Assembly: GCF_040703125.1 (NCBI RefSeq)
Contig: NZ_CP160035.1
Span: 2,066,001-2,130,000 of the forward strand
Direction of reading: 5' to 3'
Origin: Flavobacterium ovatum
GTDB taxonomy: Bacteria > Bacteroidota > Bacteroidia > Flavobacteriales > Flavobacteriaceae
DNA length: 64,000 nucleotides
Shown: positions 24,645-34,061 of the stretch, piece after piece
Layout: the number at the start of each line of letters is the position of its first letter
Position numbering within the stretch: the first letter of the stretch is position 1
Position numbers and translations under genes: made by a program
Notes under the pieces: generated by a model
Seen by the model: only the letters and a program-made list of their open reading frames with translations
The model's database searches: none
Told to the model about the DNA's origin: nothing

Positions 24645-26585
24645 CTATTCCTGGTTTAGATTGCGTAACTGTGCTAGTTTTTCTTTCCAAGTGTCAAGGC
24701 TTTCCTTGTGAATGGCAATGTTTTTGCGCACTTCTAATACAATTGAATTCTCTTTTTTTGCGTTTTTTGTATTGGCAAAAAACTGAATGTTATTTTCTAA
24801 TTGAAAAATTTCATTTTGCACTTCATCAATTTTACGAATGATAAAAATCTTTTCGTTTTCAATTTTGCGAGTATCGTTGTTTTCAGACAAGTTGTCCAAA
24901 CGATTTGCAAAACGCATCATATCACCTTCTTTTTTGCTTAAACTTAGTTTGTCAAAAAGGGCATCCAATATTTTATTGAATTTACCTTCGATATGTCTTC
25001 TTTGTTGTGGAACTCTTCCAAAACTTTTCCAAGTTTCAATATGAGCCTTGATAGCATCCAAATCGGTTTTGTGTTCTCCTACTAATTGAAATTCTCTTAA
25101 CGATTCCAAATAGGCTTTCTTTTTATCAAAAGCTTCAATTTCTTCGCTATTTTCTTCGTGTTTGAACTCTTTTAATTGGTCAAAATAATGGTTGCAAGCG
25201 GCTTTAAATTCTTTCCAGATTTTATCGGAATATTTTCTTGGCACATGACCTATTTGTTTCCATTCATTCTGAATTTGCTTCATGATAGGCGTGGTAATAG
25301 CAAAGTCAGTACTGTTTTGTAATTCTACTGCTTTGGCTACTAAGGCATTTTTCTGGGCTAGATTATCGTTTTGATCTTTTTTGATTTCTTTGTAAAAAGA
25401 ATTTTTAAAAGAATTGAAGTTTCGTACGGCAGTTTTAAAAGCAGCCCAAGTTTCTTCATTGACATCAGCAGGAACTTTTCCAGCATTAAAAAAAGCAGTT
25501 CTTAAAGCTTCTACTTTTTCAATTTGAACTAACCATTGGGAATGTGAATTCACTTTTACAGTTCCTAATGTTTCAATTTCAGCAATGATTAGTTTTTTGT
25601 TGCTAAGGTTTTCAACTTCGTTTCCTCTTTGTTTTTCAAAAAGTTGCTCTCTTTTGTCGTGAATTTGTTTGGTGTAATCACTAAATTGATTCCAGATTTC
25701 ATCACGGTGCTCTCTAGAAACAGGTCCAATATCTTCTTTCCAAATACGGTGAAGATCTTGAAGTTCTCTAAAGGCTTTATTGATATCTTCTTCGTCTGCC
25801 AAAATAGCAACACGTTCAATAATTTTATGTTTTTGTTCTAAATTGTGTTTAAAGTCTACATCACGAGCTTCTCTATCCAAGTGCAAAATGTCGTAGAAAT
25901 TTTCCACATGAAAATGGTAGTTATTCCAAACATGGTTGTATTTGTCTTTTGGAATAGGGCCAGCATTTTTCCATCTTTCTCTTAATTCATTAAAATGTTT
26001 TAAGGTGTCTTTGATGTGTTCTTGTGGATTGATGAGTTCTTTTAGTTCCTCAACAATAGCTAATCTGTTTTCAAGATTGGATTTTAGATTGGTTTCTAAA
26101 CTTTTGAAATGAGCATTTTTTTTGTTTTTATATTCGGTATAATGATGATCAAAGGTTGATTTTAAAGGCAAATGATATTGGAAATCTTCAGTAGTATCTG
26201 GGTTTTCATTATGAAATTCTTCCTTTTTTTCTTCAATAAAATGATAGTATTTAGCTAAAAACGATTTTTTAATTTCATCTATATGTTCTTTAATAGACAT
26301 CACTTTGTCTGTGGTAACTAGTTTATGTAGTTCATCCACAAGAGATTCCATTGAAAGCGTGTCGTAATCCAACAAAGGGATTTCATGACGCTCTCTTAGA
26401 GTTTCATCTTCGCTTTCTTCTGCATTAGATTCGTCTATAGCATTTAATGCATTTTGGTTTTTGTTAGCCTCGGCTACTGGTGTGTCCTCGGTCTCTTCTA
26501 CATCTGCTGTTGGTGATGATTCATTAGAGTCAGTAATCAAATTTCCATCTGCATCTTGCAGGTTATCGTGTTGTTCTTCTAACAT
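24645..26585 (-). CDS. DUF349 domain protein
   Basis: A 646-residue, highly charged cytosolic protein. After an acidic, low-complexity N-terminus (about residues 1-65, EESEDETLRERHEIPLLDY) come several DUF349 repeats, recognisable by recurring W-K-x-G-P/H-V-P and F-x-x-x-R/K-D patterns such as RWKNAGPIPKDKYNHVW, EWKQIGHVPRKYSDKIW and TWKSFGRVPQQRRHIEG. The C-terminus is coiled coil (NEKIFIIRKIDEVQNEIFQL). DUF349 proteins are of unknown function; the repeats probably form helical rods. It is monocistronic and followed by a hairpin and a heptamer array. Confidence 0.85.
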   Translation of the reverse strand: MLEEQHDNLQDADGNLITDSNESSPTADVEETEDTPVAEANKNQNALNAIDESNAEESEDETLRERHEIPLLDYDTLSMESLVDELHKLVTTDKVMSIKEHIDEIKKSFLAKYYHFIEEKKEEFHNENPDTTEDFQYHLPLKSTFDHHYTEYKNKKNAHFKSLETNLKSNLENRLAIVEELKELINPQEHIKDTLKHFNELRERWKNAGPIPKDKYNHVWNNYHFHVENFYDILHLDREARDVDFKHNLEQKHKIIERVAILADEEDINKAFRELQDLHRIWKEDIGPVSREHRDEIWNQFSDYTKQIHDKREQLFEKQRGNEVENLSNKKLIIAEIETLGTVKVNSHSQWLVQIEKVEALRTAFFNAGKVPADVNEETWAAFKTAVRNFNSFKNSFYKEIKKDQNDNLAQKNALVAKAVELQNSTDFAITTPIMKQIQNEWKQIGHVPRKYSDKIWKEFKAACNHYFDQLKEFKHEENSEEIEAFDKKKAYLESLREFQLVGEHKTDLDAIKAHIETWKSFGRVPQQRRHIEGKFNKILDALFDKLSLSKKEGDMMRFANRLDNLSENNDTRKIENEKIFIIRKIDEVQNEIFQLENNIQFFANTKNAKKENSIVLEVRKNIAIHKESLDTWKEKLAQLRNLNQE

Positions 26586-27007
26586 TGGTTCAATGTTTAA
26601 GGTTTTTATTTATTGAACACGAAAGATAGTGAAGAGTGGTTGAAATACAAAATAATTCTAATATTTAGGACAGATTTGTATGTAAATTAAGATATTTGAA
26701 GTTCTTGTGCTAAATGGTTAAGAATTAGATAAATTACGGTTTTAAAGATATTTAGTGGTGTATCGGTTTGCTTTTTTAAACCATTTTATTTTTTTTGAGT
26801 CTAAATTAAACTAGGAGACCTTTTAGATTTAGTAATTCCCCTTTTTTCGATATTTAATTAAGGATGATTCTTTACTGTAAGTTAAAGTTTTTTAAAAAAA
26901 GTAATAATTGATAGTATATTCGATTAGAAAATAAGAACTTTGTTTGTCCTAAACTAAAAATTAACCAAAATAACGGCTATAATTGAGCTATAATAATTAA
27001 AATAAAA
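26586..27007. other. Divergent spacer without a gene
   Basis: This AT-rich region separates the divergent DUF349 and FGE genes. I see no repeat, hairpin or RNA gene in it. Promoters for both genes must lie here, but no full TTG-N19-21-TAnnTTTG pair is evident. Confidence 0.4.
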
Positions 27008-28150
27008 GTGAATAAACGACAAAAAAAAATCGGGTTGTACGCATTAGTGACACTCGGTATTATTACAATTGCTTTTGGATACTCAAAATGTGTTAATACT
27101 CCTAAGCAAGATATAGCCCAAGACTGTATTGATGATAATTCGGTAGAAAGAAGCTCATTGTACAAGCCAACTATCGAAAATAAAAAGAATAGACCTGCAA
27201 CAGCTGCTCCTAAAGGAATGGTGTGGATTCCAGGAGGAGAATTTTCAATGGGAAGTGATATTTCTGATGAAAGCTTATGCAGTGTTAAAGGGATAACTAA
27301 AGATGCATCACCTATACATCAAGTATATGTAGATGGTTTTTGGATGGATGAAGCAGAAGTGACAAATGATCAATTTGAAGCTTTTGTAAAGGCAACAGGC
27401 TATGTAACGGTTGCGGAAATAAAACCAACAACTGAGGATTTACCAAATGTGCCAGAAGAATATTTAATTGCGGGTTCTGCTATTTTTAAACCAACATCGA
27501 GTAAAGTTGATTTGAATAATTTCTTGCAATGGTGGGATTTTGTTGGAGGAACCGATTGGAAACATCCATTAGGTCCTAATAGTGATCTGAAAAATAAAGG
27601 AAACTATCCGGTTGTTCATATTGCTTATGAGGATGCTGTAGCATATTCAAAATGGGCAGGAAAGAGATTAGCGACTGAAGCCGAGTGGGAATTTGCAGCT
27701 CGTGGTGGTAAGTCTGGTGAATTGTATTCTTGGGGAAATACATTGAAAGTGGATGGAAAATTCCAAGCCAATATTTTTGAAGGAACTTTTCCTGTTGAAA
27801 AAGGAGATACGGGTGAAGATGGATTTGTAGGGATTGCACCAGTGAAACAATATAAACCAAATGCATATGGATTATATGATGTAGGTGGAAATGTTTGGGA
27901 ATGGGTACACGATTGGTATAGTGAAACTTATTATGCTGAAATTAGTGAAAGTAGCAAAGTGGTTCGTAATCCTCAAGGTCCCGAAACTGCTCCTTATGAC
28001 ACGTCTGGAAACAATGAGTTGAAACGTGTACATAGAGGAGGTTCTTTTTTATGTACAAGTGAATATTGCAGTCGTTACATGGTAGGAACTAGAGGGAATG
28101 GTGAAATCAAATCAGGAGCCAATCATCTTGGTTTTAGATGTGTGAAATAG
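27008..28150 (+). CDS. Exported formylglycine-generating enzyme
   Basis: A 380-residue protein of the FGE-sulfatase (SUMF1) fold with an N-terminal membrane anchor or signal (IGLYALVTLGIITIAFGYS), so it acts outside the cytosol. FGE oxidises the active-site cysteine of sulfatases to formylglycine, using oxygen and copper. The fold is seen in GGEFSMGSD, VYVDGFWMDEAEVTNDQFE, GKRLATEAEWEFAARGG and YGLYDVGGNVWEWVHDWY. The catalytic pair of true FGEs is present: Cys349 and Cys354 in GGSFLCTSEYCSRY, at the spacing of human Cys336/Cys341. Many family members lack this pair. The start is GTG at 27008. The Cys-type sulfatase at 21292 is a plausible client. Confidence 0.9.
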   Translation: MNKRQKKIGLYALVTLGIITIAFGYSKCVNTPKQDIAQDCIDDNSVERSSLYKPTIENKKNRPATAAPKGMVWIPGGEFSMGSDISDESLCSVKGITKDASPIHQVYVDGFWMDEAEVTNDQFEAFVKATGYVTVAEIKPTTEDLPNVPEEYLIAGSAIFKPTSSKVDLNNFLQWWDFVGGTDWKHPLGPNSDLKNKGNYPVVHIAYEDAVAYSKWAGKRLATEAEWEFAARGGKSGELYSWGNTLKVDGKFQANIFEGTFPVEKGDTGEDGFVGIAPVKQYKPNAYGLYDVGGNVWEWVHDWYSETYYAEISESSKVVRNPQGPETAPYDTSGNNELKRVHRGGSFLCTSEYCSRYMVGTRGNGEIKSGANHLGFRCVK

Positions 28151-28170
28151 TTAGGATTTGAAATAGAGTT

Positions 28171-28207
28171 AAAGCCCCATGAACTGTTGTTTTTGGGGCT
28201 TTTTTTA
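28171..28207 (+). terminator. Terminator of the FGE gene
   Basis: AAAGCCCCA pairs with TGGGGCTTT and is followed by T7. Confidence 0.9.
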
Positions 28208-28336
28208 TAAAGTTAATAGGCTAAATTTAATTAGAAGTTGTACACGAAGGTTTTTAGCTGAAACTTAGAATACTTCATTGTGGTTTATGAAAATTATTGG
28301 AATTGTAGTTTAAAAAGGATATTAGTCTGTTTGGTA

Positions 28337-28897
28337 TTAATAATACAATCTAAAATCAAGTAGTTTGCAAAGGGCATAATGTTTCTGGTGCAGTTCCTCT
28401 ACAATTGTTCTCAAGTCGTCTTCGTCTTGGCACAAATTAAAAAAAGCATAGTCAAGATGATGGCTAGGAAATTGTTTGCTAGCCATTCCATATCCCGAAA
28501 CGGCGCTTGCTCCAGTGACATCCAAGAAGTATTGTGCCTCTTCGGTGCTTAAATTGACTAGTTTGGTGTTGGCAAAATGAAGAATCTTTCCTTTCATCTT
28601 TCCTTCAAATAGTTCTGCTATTTCTTCAAAGCTGTAATAGTAGTTGTTTAAGCAAATACTATTCGCTTCACCAGGCATTACTAAATAAATAATTTCGTAG
28701 TCCTTAAAATTATGATCGTCATACAATAAAGTTTGTAGGCTTTCTTCAAGTCCTTCAATTGTATCACAGGTTTTGTGAATACTAGTAATTCCTAGATGAA
28801 AAGCTAGATTTTCAAGGTTTTCAAGTGTTTTAGTAGTGGTTTCTATTTCAACGTCGGCTACTGCTTCGAGGCAGAAAATAAATTTATCCTGATCCAT
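28337..28897 (-). CDS. Conserved hypothetical protein
   Basis: A 186-residue acidic cytosolic protein. The start FIFCLEAVADVEIETTTKTLENLENLA, the central YEIIYLVMPGEANSICLNNYYYSFEEIAELF and the end YALCKLLDFRLYY look like a small alpha/beta domain of the caspase-like or CHAT-like type sometimes listed as DUF6642. No catalytic Cys/His pair can be assigned. It stands alone. Function unknown. Confidence 0.7.
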   Translation of the reverse strand: MDQDKFIFCLEAVADVEIETTTKTLENLENLAFHLGITSIHKTCDTIEGLEESLQTLLYDDHNFKDYEIIYLVMPGEANSICLNNYYYSFEEIAELFEGKMKGKILHFANTKLVNLSTEEAQYFLDVTGASAVSGYGMASKQFPSHHLDYAFFNLCQDEDDLRTIVEELHQKHYALCKLLDFRLYY

Positions 28898-29460
28898 TTT
28901 GTTTATTGATGCGATTAGTTCTGCAAAAATATAATTTCATGGAGAAATAGAGTAGTTGTATAGTCATAAAAAAACGCCCTAGATCATTTTAAGTAGGAAG
29001 TTGATTGATGTTGTCTCTTGTGATTTTAATAATTGTGACACTAAAGACACAAAATTCGAATCTTTTAGTAGAAGATTTAAAGATTTCAAATGACTTTTAA
29101 TTTCTAATTAAAAGTCATTATAAATATGGGTTAAAGTCATATTGGATATACAAACAAAAACGGCAGATTAAGTTAAGCTACATTTTTGGAATTAATTTGA
29201 CTAGTAGATTTCTTCAAAAATTGCCTTATACAACGCAGAATACCTTAACCTTCTGTGGCACTTTTGTAGGCAACTCCATAATAAAATCTAAGTTCTCTAA
29301 AGTGAAATTATCTTTTTTTTCGCATAGCATATTTATGAAAAGATTAAAAATCTTTAAAAAATCTTTAAAAAAGAATAATTATCTTAATTTAAATTAAAAC
29401 TAGAATAATTCATCTTTTATTTTCAAATTTGCAAGGTAAAAATACTAAATATTTTATCTC
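28898..29460. other. Spacer before mesX, with a possible promoter
   Basis: No gene is supported here; a 66-residue frame at 29197 has no recognisable features. A -7-like CAAATTTG at 29424-29431 lies 30 bases before the mesX start. I looked for a SAM or cobalamin riboswitch and recognised none. Confidence 0.4.
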
Positions 29461-30507
29461 ATGAAAGCGAATTTACAGGAAGATTTAAGAATAAAAGACA
29501 AGAAAAATATTGAAAATACCCACAATACAATGAGGAATGAATTTACATTCACATTAGAAAGTATTTATTTCAATGAAAACTATATTCCATCCAACAGTAC
29601 ACGCGCAACAACCAATTTTGCTAATTTGGCAAGAGGAGCGAGTCGTCAAGAAAATCTACGCAATACGATTAATATGATTAACAATCGTTTTAATACCTTG
29701 GCGAATTGGGATAATCCTAATAATGATCGCTATTCGGTTGAATTAGAAATAGTTTCTGTTTATATTGATATTGATGGTAGTGGTAAATCATTCCCATCGA
29801 TTGAGATTTTAAAAACACATATTATCGATCACAAAACAGGAAAACGCATCGAAGGTATTGTTGGAAATAATTTCTCGTCTTACGTCCGTGATTATGATTT
29901 TAGCGTATTGCTTTCAGAACATACCAAGGATGAAAATAATAGTAGCATGCCTGCTAATTTTGGTGAATTACACGGCAATATATTCAAGCATTTTGTAAAT
30001 TCAGATACTTACAAAAAACACTTTACCAAACCACCGGTTATATGTTTAAGTGTATCAAATAATAAAACGTATCATCGTACAGGAAACCATCATCCGGTAT
30101 TAGGTTTTGAATACCAAACCAGCGATTCTTCTTTAACAGATCAATACTTCAAAAAAATGGGTGTGCAGGCTCGTTATTTTATGCCTCCTAATAGCGTGGC
30201 TCCTTTGACGTTTTATTTCTTTGGCGAGCTACTAACAGATTATACAAACCTTGAATTAATCAGTACCATTAGTACAATGGAAACGTTTCAAAAGATTTAT
30301 AGACCTGAAATTTATAATGCCAATTCTGCTGCAGCATCCTGTTTTAAGCCAAGTTTAAATAATCAAGACCATTCTTTAACAAAAATTATATACAACCGAG
30401 AAGAACGATCTCAGTTAGCAATTGAGCAAGGTAAATTTGCAGAAAAGCATTTCATATTACCTAACAAAAGTGTCTTAGAGCAATGGTCTGCTAATTTTGC
30501 TATTTAA
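29461..30507 (+). CDS. mesX: MesX (DUF1852), partner of methionine synthase MesD
   Basis: A 348-residue soluble protein of family DUF1852. Family hallmarks are TRATTNFANLARGASRQENL near residue 48, NTINMINNRFNTLANWDNP, NDRYSVELEIVSVYIDIDG, MPANFGELHGNIFKHF, and YHRTGNHHPVLGFEYQ rich in histidines. DUF1852 was named MesX and is required together with oxygen for the folate-independent methionine synthase MesD, perhaps by producing the methyl donor. It is followed 30 bases later by mesD. The start may alternatively be the ATG at 29530 (MRNEFTFTL), which would leave off a 23-residue leader. Confidence 0.88.
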   Translation: MKANLQEDLRIKDKKNIENTHNTMRNEFTFTLESIYFNENYIPSNSTRATTNFANLARGASRQENLRNTINMINNRFNTLANWDNPNNDRYSVELEIVSVYIDIDGSGKSFPSIEILKTHIIDHKTGKRIEGIVGNNFSSYVRDYDFSVLLSEHTKDENNSSMPANFGELHGNIFKHFVNSDTYKKHFTKPPVICLSVSNNKTYHRTGNHHPVLGFEYQTSDSSLTDQYFKKMGVQARYFMPPNSVAPLTFYFFGELLTDYTNLELISTISTMETFQKIYRPEIYNANSAAASCFKPSLNNQDHSLTKIIYNREERSQLAIEQGKFAEKHFILPNKSVLEQWSANFAI

Positions 30508-30537
30508 TTAATTACAACACATTAAATTTATTTGATT

Positions 30538-31584
30538 ATGAAAAAATTATTACCAACCTCAATTGTTGGAAGTTTACCAAAGCCTTCTTGGCTTGCACCA
30601 CCCGAAAAACTTTGGTCACCTTGGAAATTAGAAGGGGATCAGTTAGTTGAAGGGAAACAAGATGCTTTGCGCATTTCGTTCCAGGAACAGCAATTAGCAG
30701 GGGTTGACATAATTAGTGATGGTGAGCAAACACGTCAACATTTTGTAACGACTTTTATCGAGCATTTAAGCGGTGTCGATTTTGAAAACCGTAAAATTGT
30801 AAAAATTCGGGATCGTTATGATGCGAGTGTACCTATTGTTGTAGATGAAGTTAGACGTCAAAAAGCAGTTTTTGTTGATGATGCTAAATTTTTACGTACA
30901 CTGACTAATAAGCCTATAAAATGGGCATTACCTGGCCCGATGACAATGGTAGATACCTTATACGATGATCATTACAAAAGCCGAGAAAAGCTGGCATGGG
31001 AATTTGCGAAAGCGCTTAATGAGGAGGCAAGAGAACTTCAAGATGCAGGAGTAGATATTATCCAGTTTGATGAACCTGCATTTAATGTATTCTTTAATGA
31101 AGTAAACGATTGGGGAATGGCAGTACTAGAAAAAGCTATTGAAGGTTTAAAATGTCAAACTGCTATCCATATTTGTTACGGTTATGGAATAAAAGCGAAT
31201 AATGATTGGAAAAAGACATTAGGATCAGAATGGCGTCAATATGAAGAAATTTTTCCTAAAATTCAAAAATCTAACATTGATATTGTGTCATTAGAATGTC
31301 ATAACTCACGTGTACCTTTTAATTTAATGGAACTTATTCGTGGTAAAAAAGTAATGGTTGGTGCCATTGATGTAGCAACCAACACTATCGAAACACCCGA
31401 AGAAATAGCTGACACCTTGCGTAAAGCGCTGGAGTTTGTGGATGCCGAAAACCTTTATCCTAGTACAAACTGTGGTATGGCTCCATTATCTCGAACTGTA
31501 GCTAGCGGTAAGTTAAGTGCTTTAAGCGCGGGAGCAGAGATTATACGTCAAGAACTTGGTGTTTCGTCACAATGTATTGATTAG
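30538..31584 (+). CDS. mesD: Folate-independent methionine synthase MesD (core MetE)
   Basis: A 348-residue MetE C-terminal-type barrel without the N-terminal folate-binding half of full-length MetE. Zinc/homocysteine site motifs are IHICYGYG (about residue 210), SLECHNSR (about 253) and STNCGMAP (about 312). Other motifs are the start LPTSIVGSLPKPSWL, DGEQTRQHF and QFDEPAFNV. Such short MetE homologues paired with DUF1852 form the MesD family, which makes methionine from homocysteine with an unknown methyl donor. I use ATG 30538 rather than TTG 30532. It is the second gene of the mesX-mesD operon. Confidence 0.88.
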   Translation: MKKLLPTSIVGSLPKPSWLAPPEKLWSPWKLEGDQLVEGKQDALRISFQEQQLAGVDIISDGEQTRQHFVTTFIEHLSGVDFENRKIVKIRDRYDASVPIVVDEVRRQKAVFVDDAKFLRTLTNKPIKWALPGPMTMVDTLYDDHYKSREKLAWEFAKALNEEARELQDAGVDIIQFDEPAFNVFFNEVNDWGMAVLEKAIEGLKCQTAIHICYGYGIKANNDWKKTLGSEWRQYEEIFPKIQKSNIDIVSLECHNSRVPFNLMELIRGKKVMVGAIDVATNTIETPEEIADTLRKALEFVDAENLYPSTNCGMAPLSRTVASGKLSALSAGAEIIRQELGVSSQCID

Positions 31585-32157
31585 GTAATGTGGTTGAAAA
31601 TTGATGATGATTTTTACTCTCTATTGATTTTAGATTCATGTCAAATTGAAGAAGAGATTTGTTCTGTAAGGAACAACCAATGACCAATAAGTTTGATACG
31701 TATAGAATATAAAAAGGCAGTTTTCACTGCTTTTTTTTGTTGCCTTTTTTTAAATGTTCTTTAGTTAAAGAATTCTACTTATAAATTTAATTTTTAGAAT
31801 AAAAAGACAATTCTAAAGAGTTTTTTCTCCTTCTTCAACTCAACTCGCGATGTCATTTAAGTTTTCTTTCAGCTTTCTGATAAATGATTCTTTTGATTTT
31901 GTTGAGGTTGTATTATTAAGTTATGTATGACTAGTTATTGCCTATATCGCAATTAAGTTCTGCATGTTTATTTTTTAGGACACTAAGCGAATAGTTTTAA
32001 TCATTTAAATATTGAAAAACTTTAGACAGGACTTTTTCGGGTTTTTCATAAATAAAAAAAAGTTTACTGAAACGAATTTCAATAAACTTCTTCTAACATC
32101 CTGTTCTATAACTTCTAAATGCTTTTTATAAAACCAAAACAGCATAAGGCAAAAGCA
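31585..32157. other. Spacer between mesD and the BASS transporter gene
   Basis: Apart from the hairpin at 31711-31738 I see no gene, repeat or RNA in this stretch between convergent genes. It is AT-rich. Confidence 0.4.
31711..31738 (+). terminator. Terminator of mesX-mesD
   Basis: GGCAGT and ACTGCT form a short stem within AAAAA...TTTTTTTT flanks. It lies about 125 bases after the mesD stop. Confidence 0.65.
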
Positions 32158-33150
32158 TTATTCTTCATTTCGTCGGGCCATCTTCTGAGCGATGATGCTG
32201 GCTGCAGTCAATTGCAAGGCATGATAGAGCATTAGTGGTAACAATATGATACCTGTGATGGTACTGTGCGGGAAAAGCACTTTTGACATGACGGTTCCAT
32301 GTACCAATGACTTTTTAGAGCCGCAAAATAAAACGGTGATACGATCTTTAACTGAAAAGCCAAAAAGTGTACTGAGTAGACCTACACAAAAGAAGACAAC
32401 CAAAAATAAGGTCATCATTGCTACGGCGAGTGCGGCAAGCTCAAAGGCTGTGAAGCCTTCAAAAATATGTTCGGAGAATGACTTACAAAACGACGTATAA
32501 ATGATGGTAAGGATGATTGCTTGATCAAACTGTTTGAGCTGTTTCTTGTATTTTTCGGCTAGGGCACCAAAACGAGAGTTGAGGCAGATGCCAATGATGA
32601 CAGGCAATAGTACTTGAAGAATTAGCTTTATGAAGATTTGAGTAACATCAAAATCGCCTGTTACAGAAGCTATGAACAGTCCAACCCATAGCGGCGTAAC
32701 CACTACTCCTATCAAACTAGAGATGCTCGAATTGAAAATGGCGGCGGGGATGTTACCCTTGGCTATAGAAACCATGACCACGGAAGAGGAAACTGTGGAC
32801 GGTAAAGCTGCTAAAAAAAACACACCCAACCAAAGCAATTCGTACTCGGTGTTCATGAACAAAGGGCGAAATGCCAAAACAAGGAGCGGAAAAAACAAAA
32901 ACGTTGTTAGCTGAACGATAATATGCATTTTCCAGTTGACAAGTCCGGCTTTAAGTTTCTCAACACTTAGCCGCAAGCCATAAAACAAGAAAATCAACGA
33001 CACGCCTACATTGGCAATCTCCTCTAGAGAAACAGGTTCTTTGATCATGCCTGGCATCGGGAAAAAATAAGCTAGTAGGATCATGGCGCCTATCATTAAC
33101 AAGAAACTGTCAAAACCTACTTTACTTAATGCTTTTAATAACTTCTTCAA
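32158..33150 (-). CDS. Bile acid:sodium symporter family transporter
   Basis: A 330-residue inner-membrane protein with nine to ten helices, of the BASS type (YfeH-like branch). Recognisable blocks are FFLAALPSTVSSSVVMVSIAKGN (two thirds form the crossover motif), NSSISSLIGVVVTPLWVGLF, LLPVIIGICLNSRFG and LFCGSKKSLVHGTVMSKVLF. Members import organic anions with sodium; the substrate is unknown. The start is a TTG at 33150 by the match of KKLLKALSKVGFDSFLL to the family start. It is divergent from an Lrp-type regulator. Confidence 0.88.
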   Translation of the reverse strand: MKKLLKALSKVGFDSFLLMIGAMILLAYFFPMPGMIKEPVSLEEIANVGVSLIFLFYGLRLSVEKLKAGLVNWKMHIIVQLTTFLFFPLLVLAFRPLFMNTEYELLWLGVFFLAALPSTVSSSVVMVSIAKGNIPAAIFNSSISSLIGVVVTPLWVGLFIASVTGDFDVTQIFIKLILQVLLPVIIGICLNSRFGALAEKYKKQLKQFDQAIILTIIYTSFCKSFSEHIFEGFTAFELAALAVAMMTLFLVVFFCVGLLSTLFGFSVKDRITVLFCGSKKSLVHGTVMSKVLFPHSTITGIILLPLMLYHALQLTAASIIAQKMARRNEE

Positions 33151-33314
33151 GGTGATGTTGCTTTTTTTAGATTTTTATACTGCAAAAGTAAGTTTTACAG
33201 GTCATTAAAACTTATATTTAATCATAATAAGGTTTTTGTGTTTGCTTTTGATATATTTGAAGATTATTGTTCTTTATTCACCAATTAATTTAACCTTTTT
33301 AAGTAAAATATTCT

Positions 33315-33764
33315 ATGGAGCAAATAGACGCTGTTGATCTTCAATTATTAAATATTCTTCACGATAATTCTAAATATACAGTAAAGGAGCTTGCTAAGAT
33401 GGTAAATCTTTCGGCATCTCCTGTTTTTGAACGTATTAAAAGATTAGAGAAAAGCGGTTATATTAAAAAATACATAGCCCTGCTGGATGCGGAAAAACTA
33501 AACAGAGGGTTCATCGTTTTCTGTAATATCAAACTTAAACAGCACGATAAAAATATCGGGAATCAGTTTGTTAATGATATTATGAAAATAGAAGAAATTG
33601 TGGAATGCTATAATATCGCAGGAGATTACGATTTTTTAATGAAAGTCTCTGCTAAAGACATGAAGCATTATCAGGATTTTGTCTTTAATAAATTAGGGGC
33701 AGTTAAAAGTATAGGTAGCACCCATAGTACATTTGTCATGGCAGAGATAAAAAATATGTATTGA
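33315..33764 (+). CDS. Lrp/AsnC family regulator
   Basis: A 149-residue DNA-binding protein. The N-terminal HTH reads LQLLNILHDNSKYTVKELAKMVNLSASPVFERIKRLEKSG, of which VNLSASPVFERIKRLE is the recognition helix region. The C-terminal RAM domain ends with the usual VKSIGSTHSTFVMAEIK and carries the ligand-loop motif CYNIAGDYDFLMKV. It probably senses an amino acid. The divergent BASS transporter 165 bases away is a candidate target. Confidence 0.92.
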   Translation: MEQIDAVDLQLLNILHDNSKYTVKELAKMVNLSASPVFERIKRLEKSGYIKKYIALLDAEKLNRGFIVFCNIKLKQHDKNIGNQFVNDIMKIEEIVECYNIAGDYDFLMKVSAKDMKHYQDFVFNKLGAVKSIGSTHSTFVMAEIKNMY

Positions 33765-33937
33765 TAGTTCCGCTATGCTTTATTTATATGAAATTGGTAA
33801 AGTGGACATGTAAATGAATATTGGAGATAGTATTTAGATTGTATCCTGTAAATTATCATCTTTTAAAACTTCAACTGAAATTTCGAACCATAAAAAAAGC
33901 CTGAGAATCTATTTTCTCAAGCTTTTAGTTTTTATAG

Positions 33938-34020
33938 TGACCACGGTGGGATTTGAACCCACACGCCCTTGCGAGCACCAGCCCCTCAAGCTGGCAAGTC
34001 TACCGTTTCTCCACGTGGCC
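33938..34020 (-). tRNA. tRNA-Leu (GAG)
   Basis: A full cloverleaf with the long variable arm of class II tRNAs. The anticodon stem CCAGC/GCTGG encloses TTGAGGG, giving anticodon GAG. CCA is not encoded. It is third in a minus-strand tRNA cluster. Confidence 0.93.
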
Positions 34021-34028
34021 TAAATGAA

Positions 34029-34061
34029 AAAAAGGTCATTCGAAAAACGAACGACCTTTTG
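34029..34061. other. Hairpin between tRNA-Leu and tRNA-Lys
   Basis: AAAAGGTC and GACCTTTT, with an inner TCG/CGA pair, form a stem around an A-rich loop. It may be a processing signal or partial terminator between the two tRNA genes. Confidence 0.5.

Noticed and set aside
27008..27112. Lipoprotein signal in the FGE protein
   Set aside because: The Cys in FGYSKC has Lys before it and no small residue at -1, which does not fit a lipobox; a membrane anchor is more likely.
29197..29397. Open frame of 66 codons before mesX
   Set aside because: No start signal, no family resemblance, and a low-complexity lysine-rich end; the mesX promoter region lies close by.
28898..29460. SAM or cobalamin riboswitch before mesX-mesD
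   Set aside because: I looked for the conserved cores and paired elements and did not recognise any. A covariance-model search would settle this.
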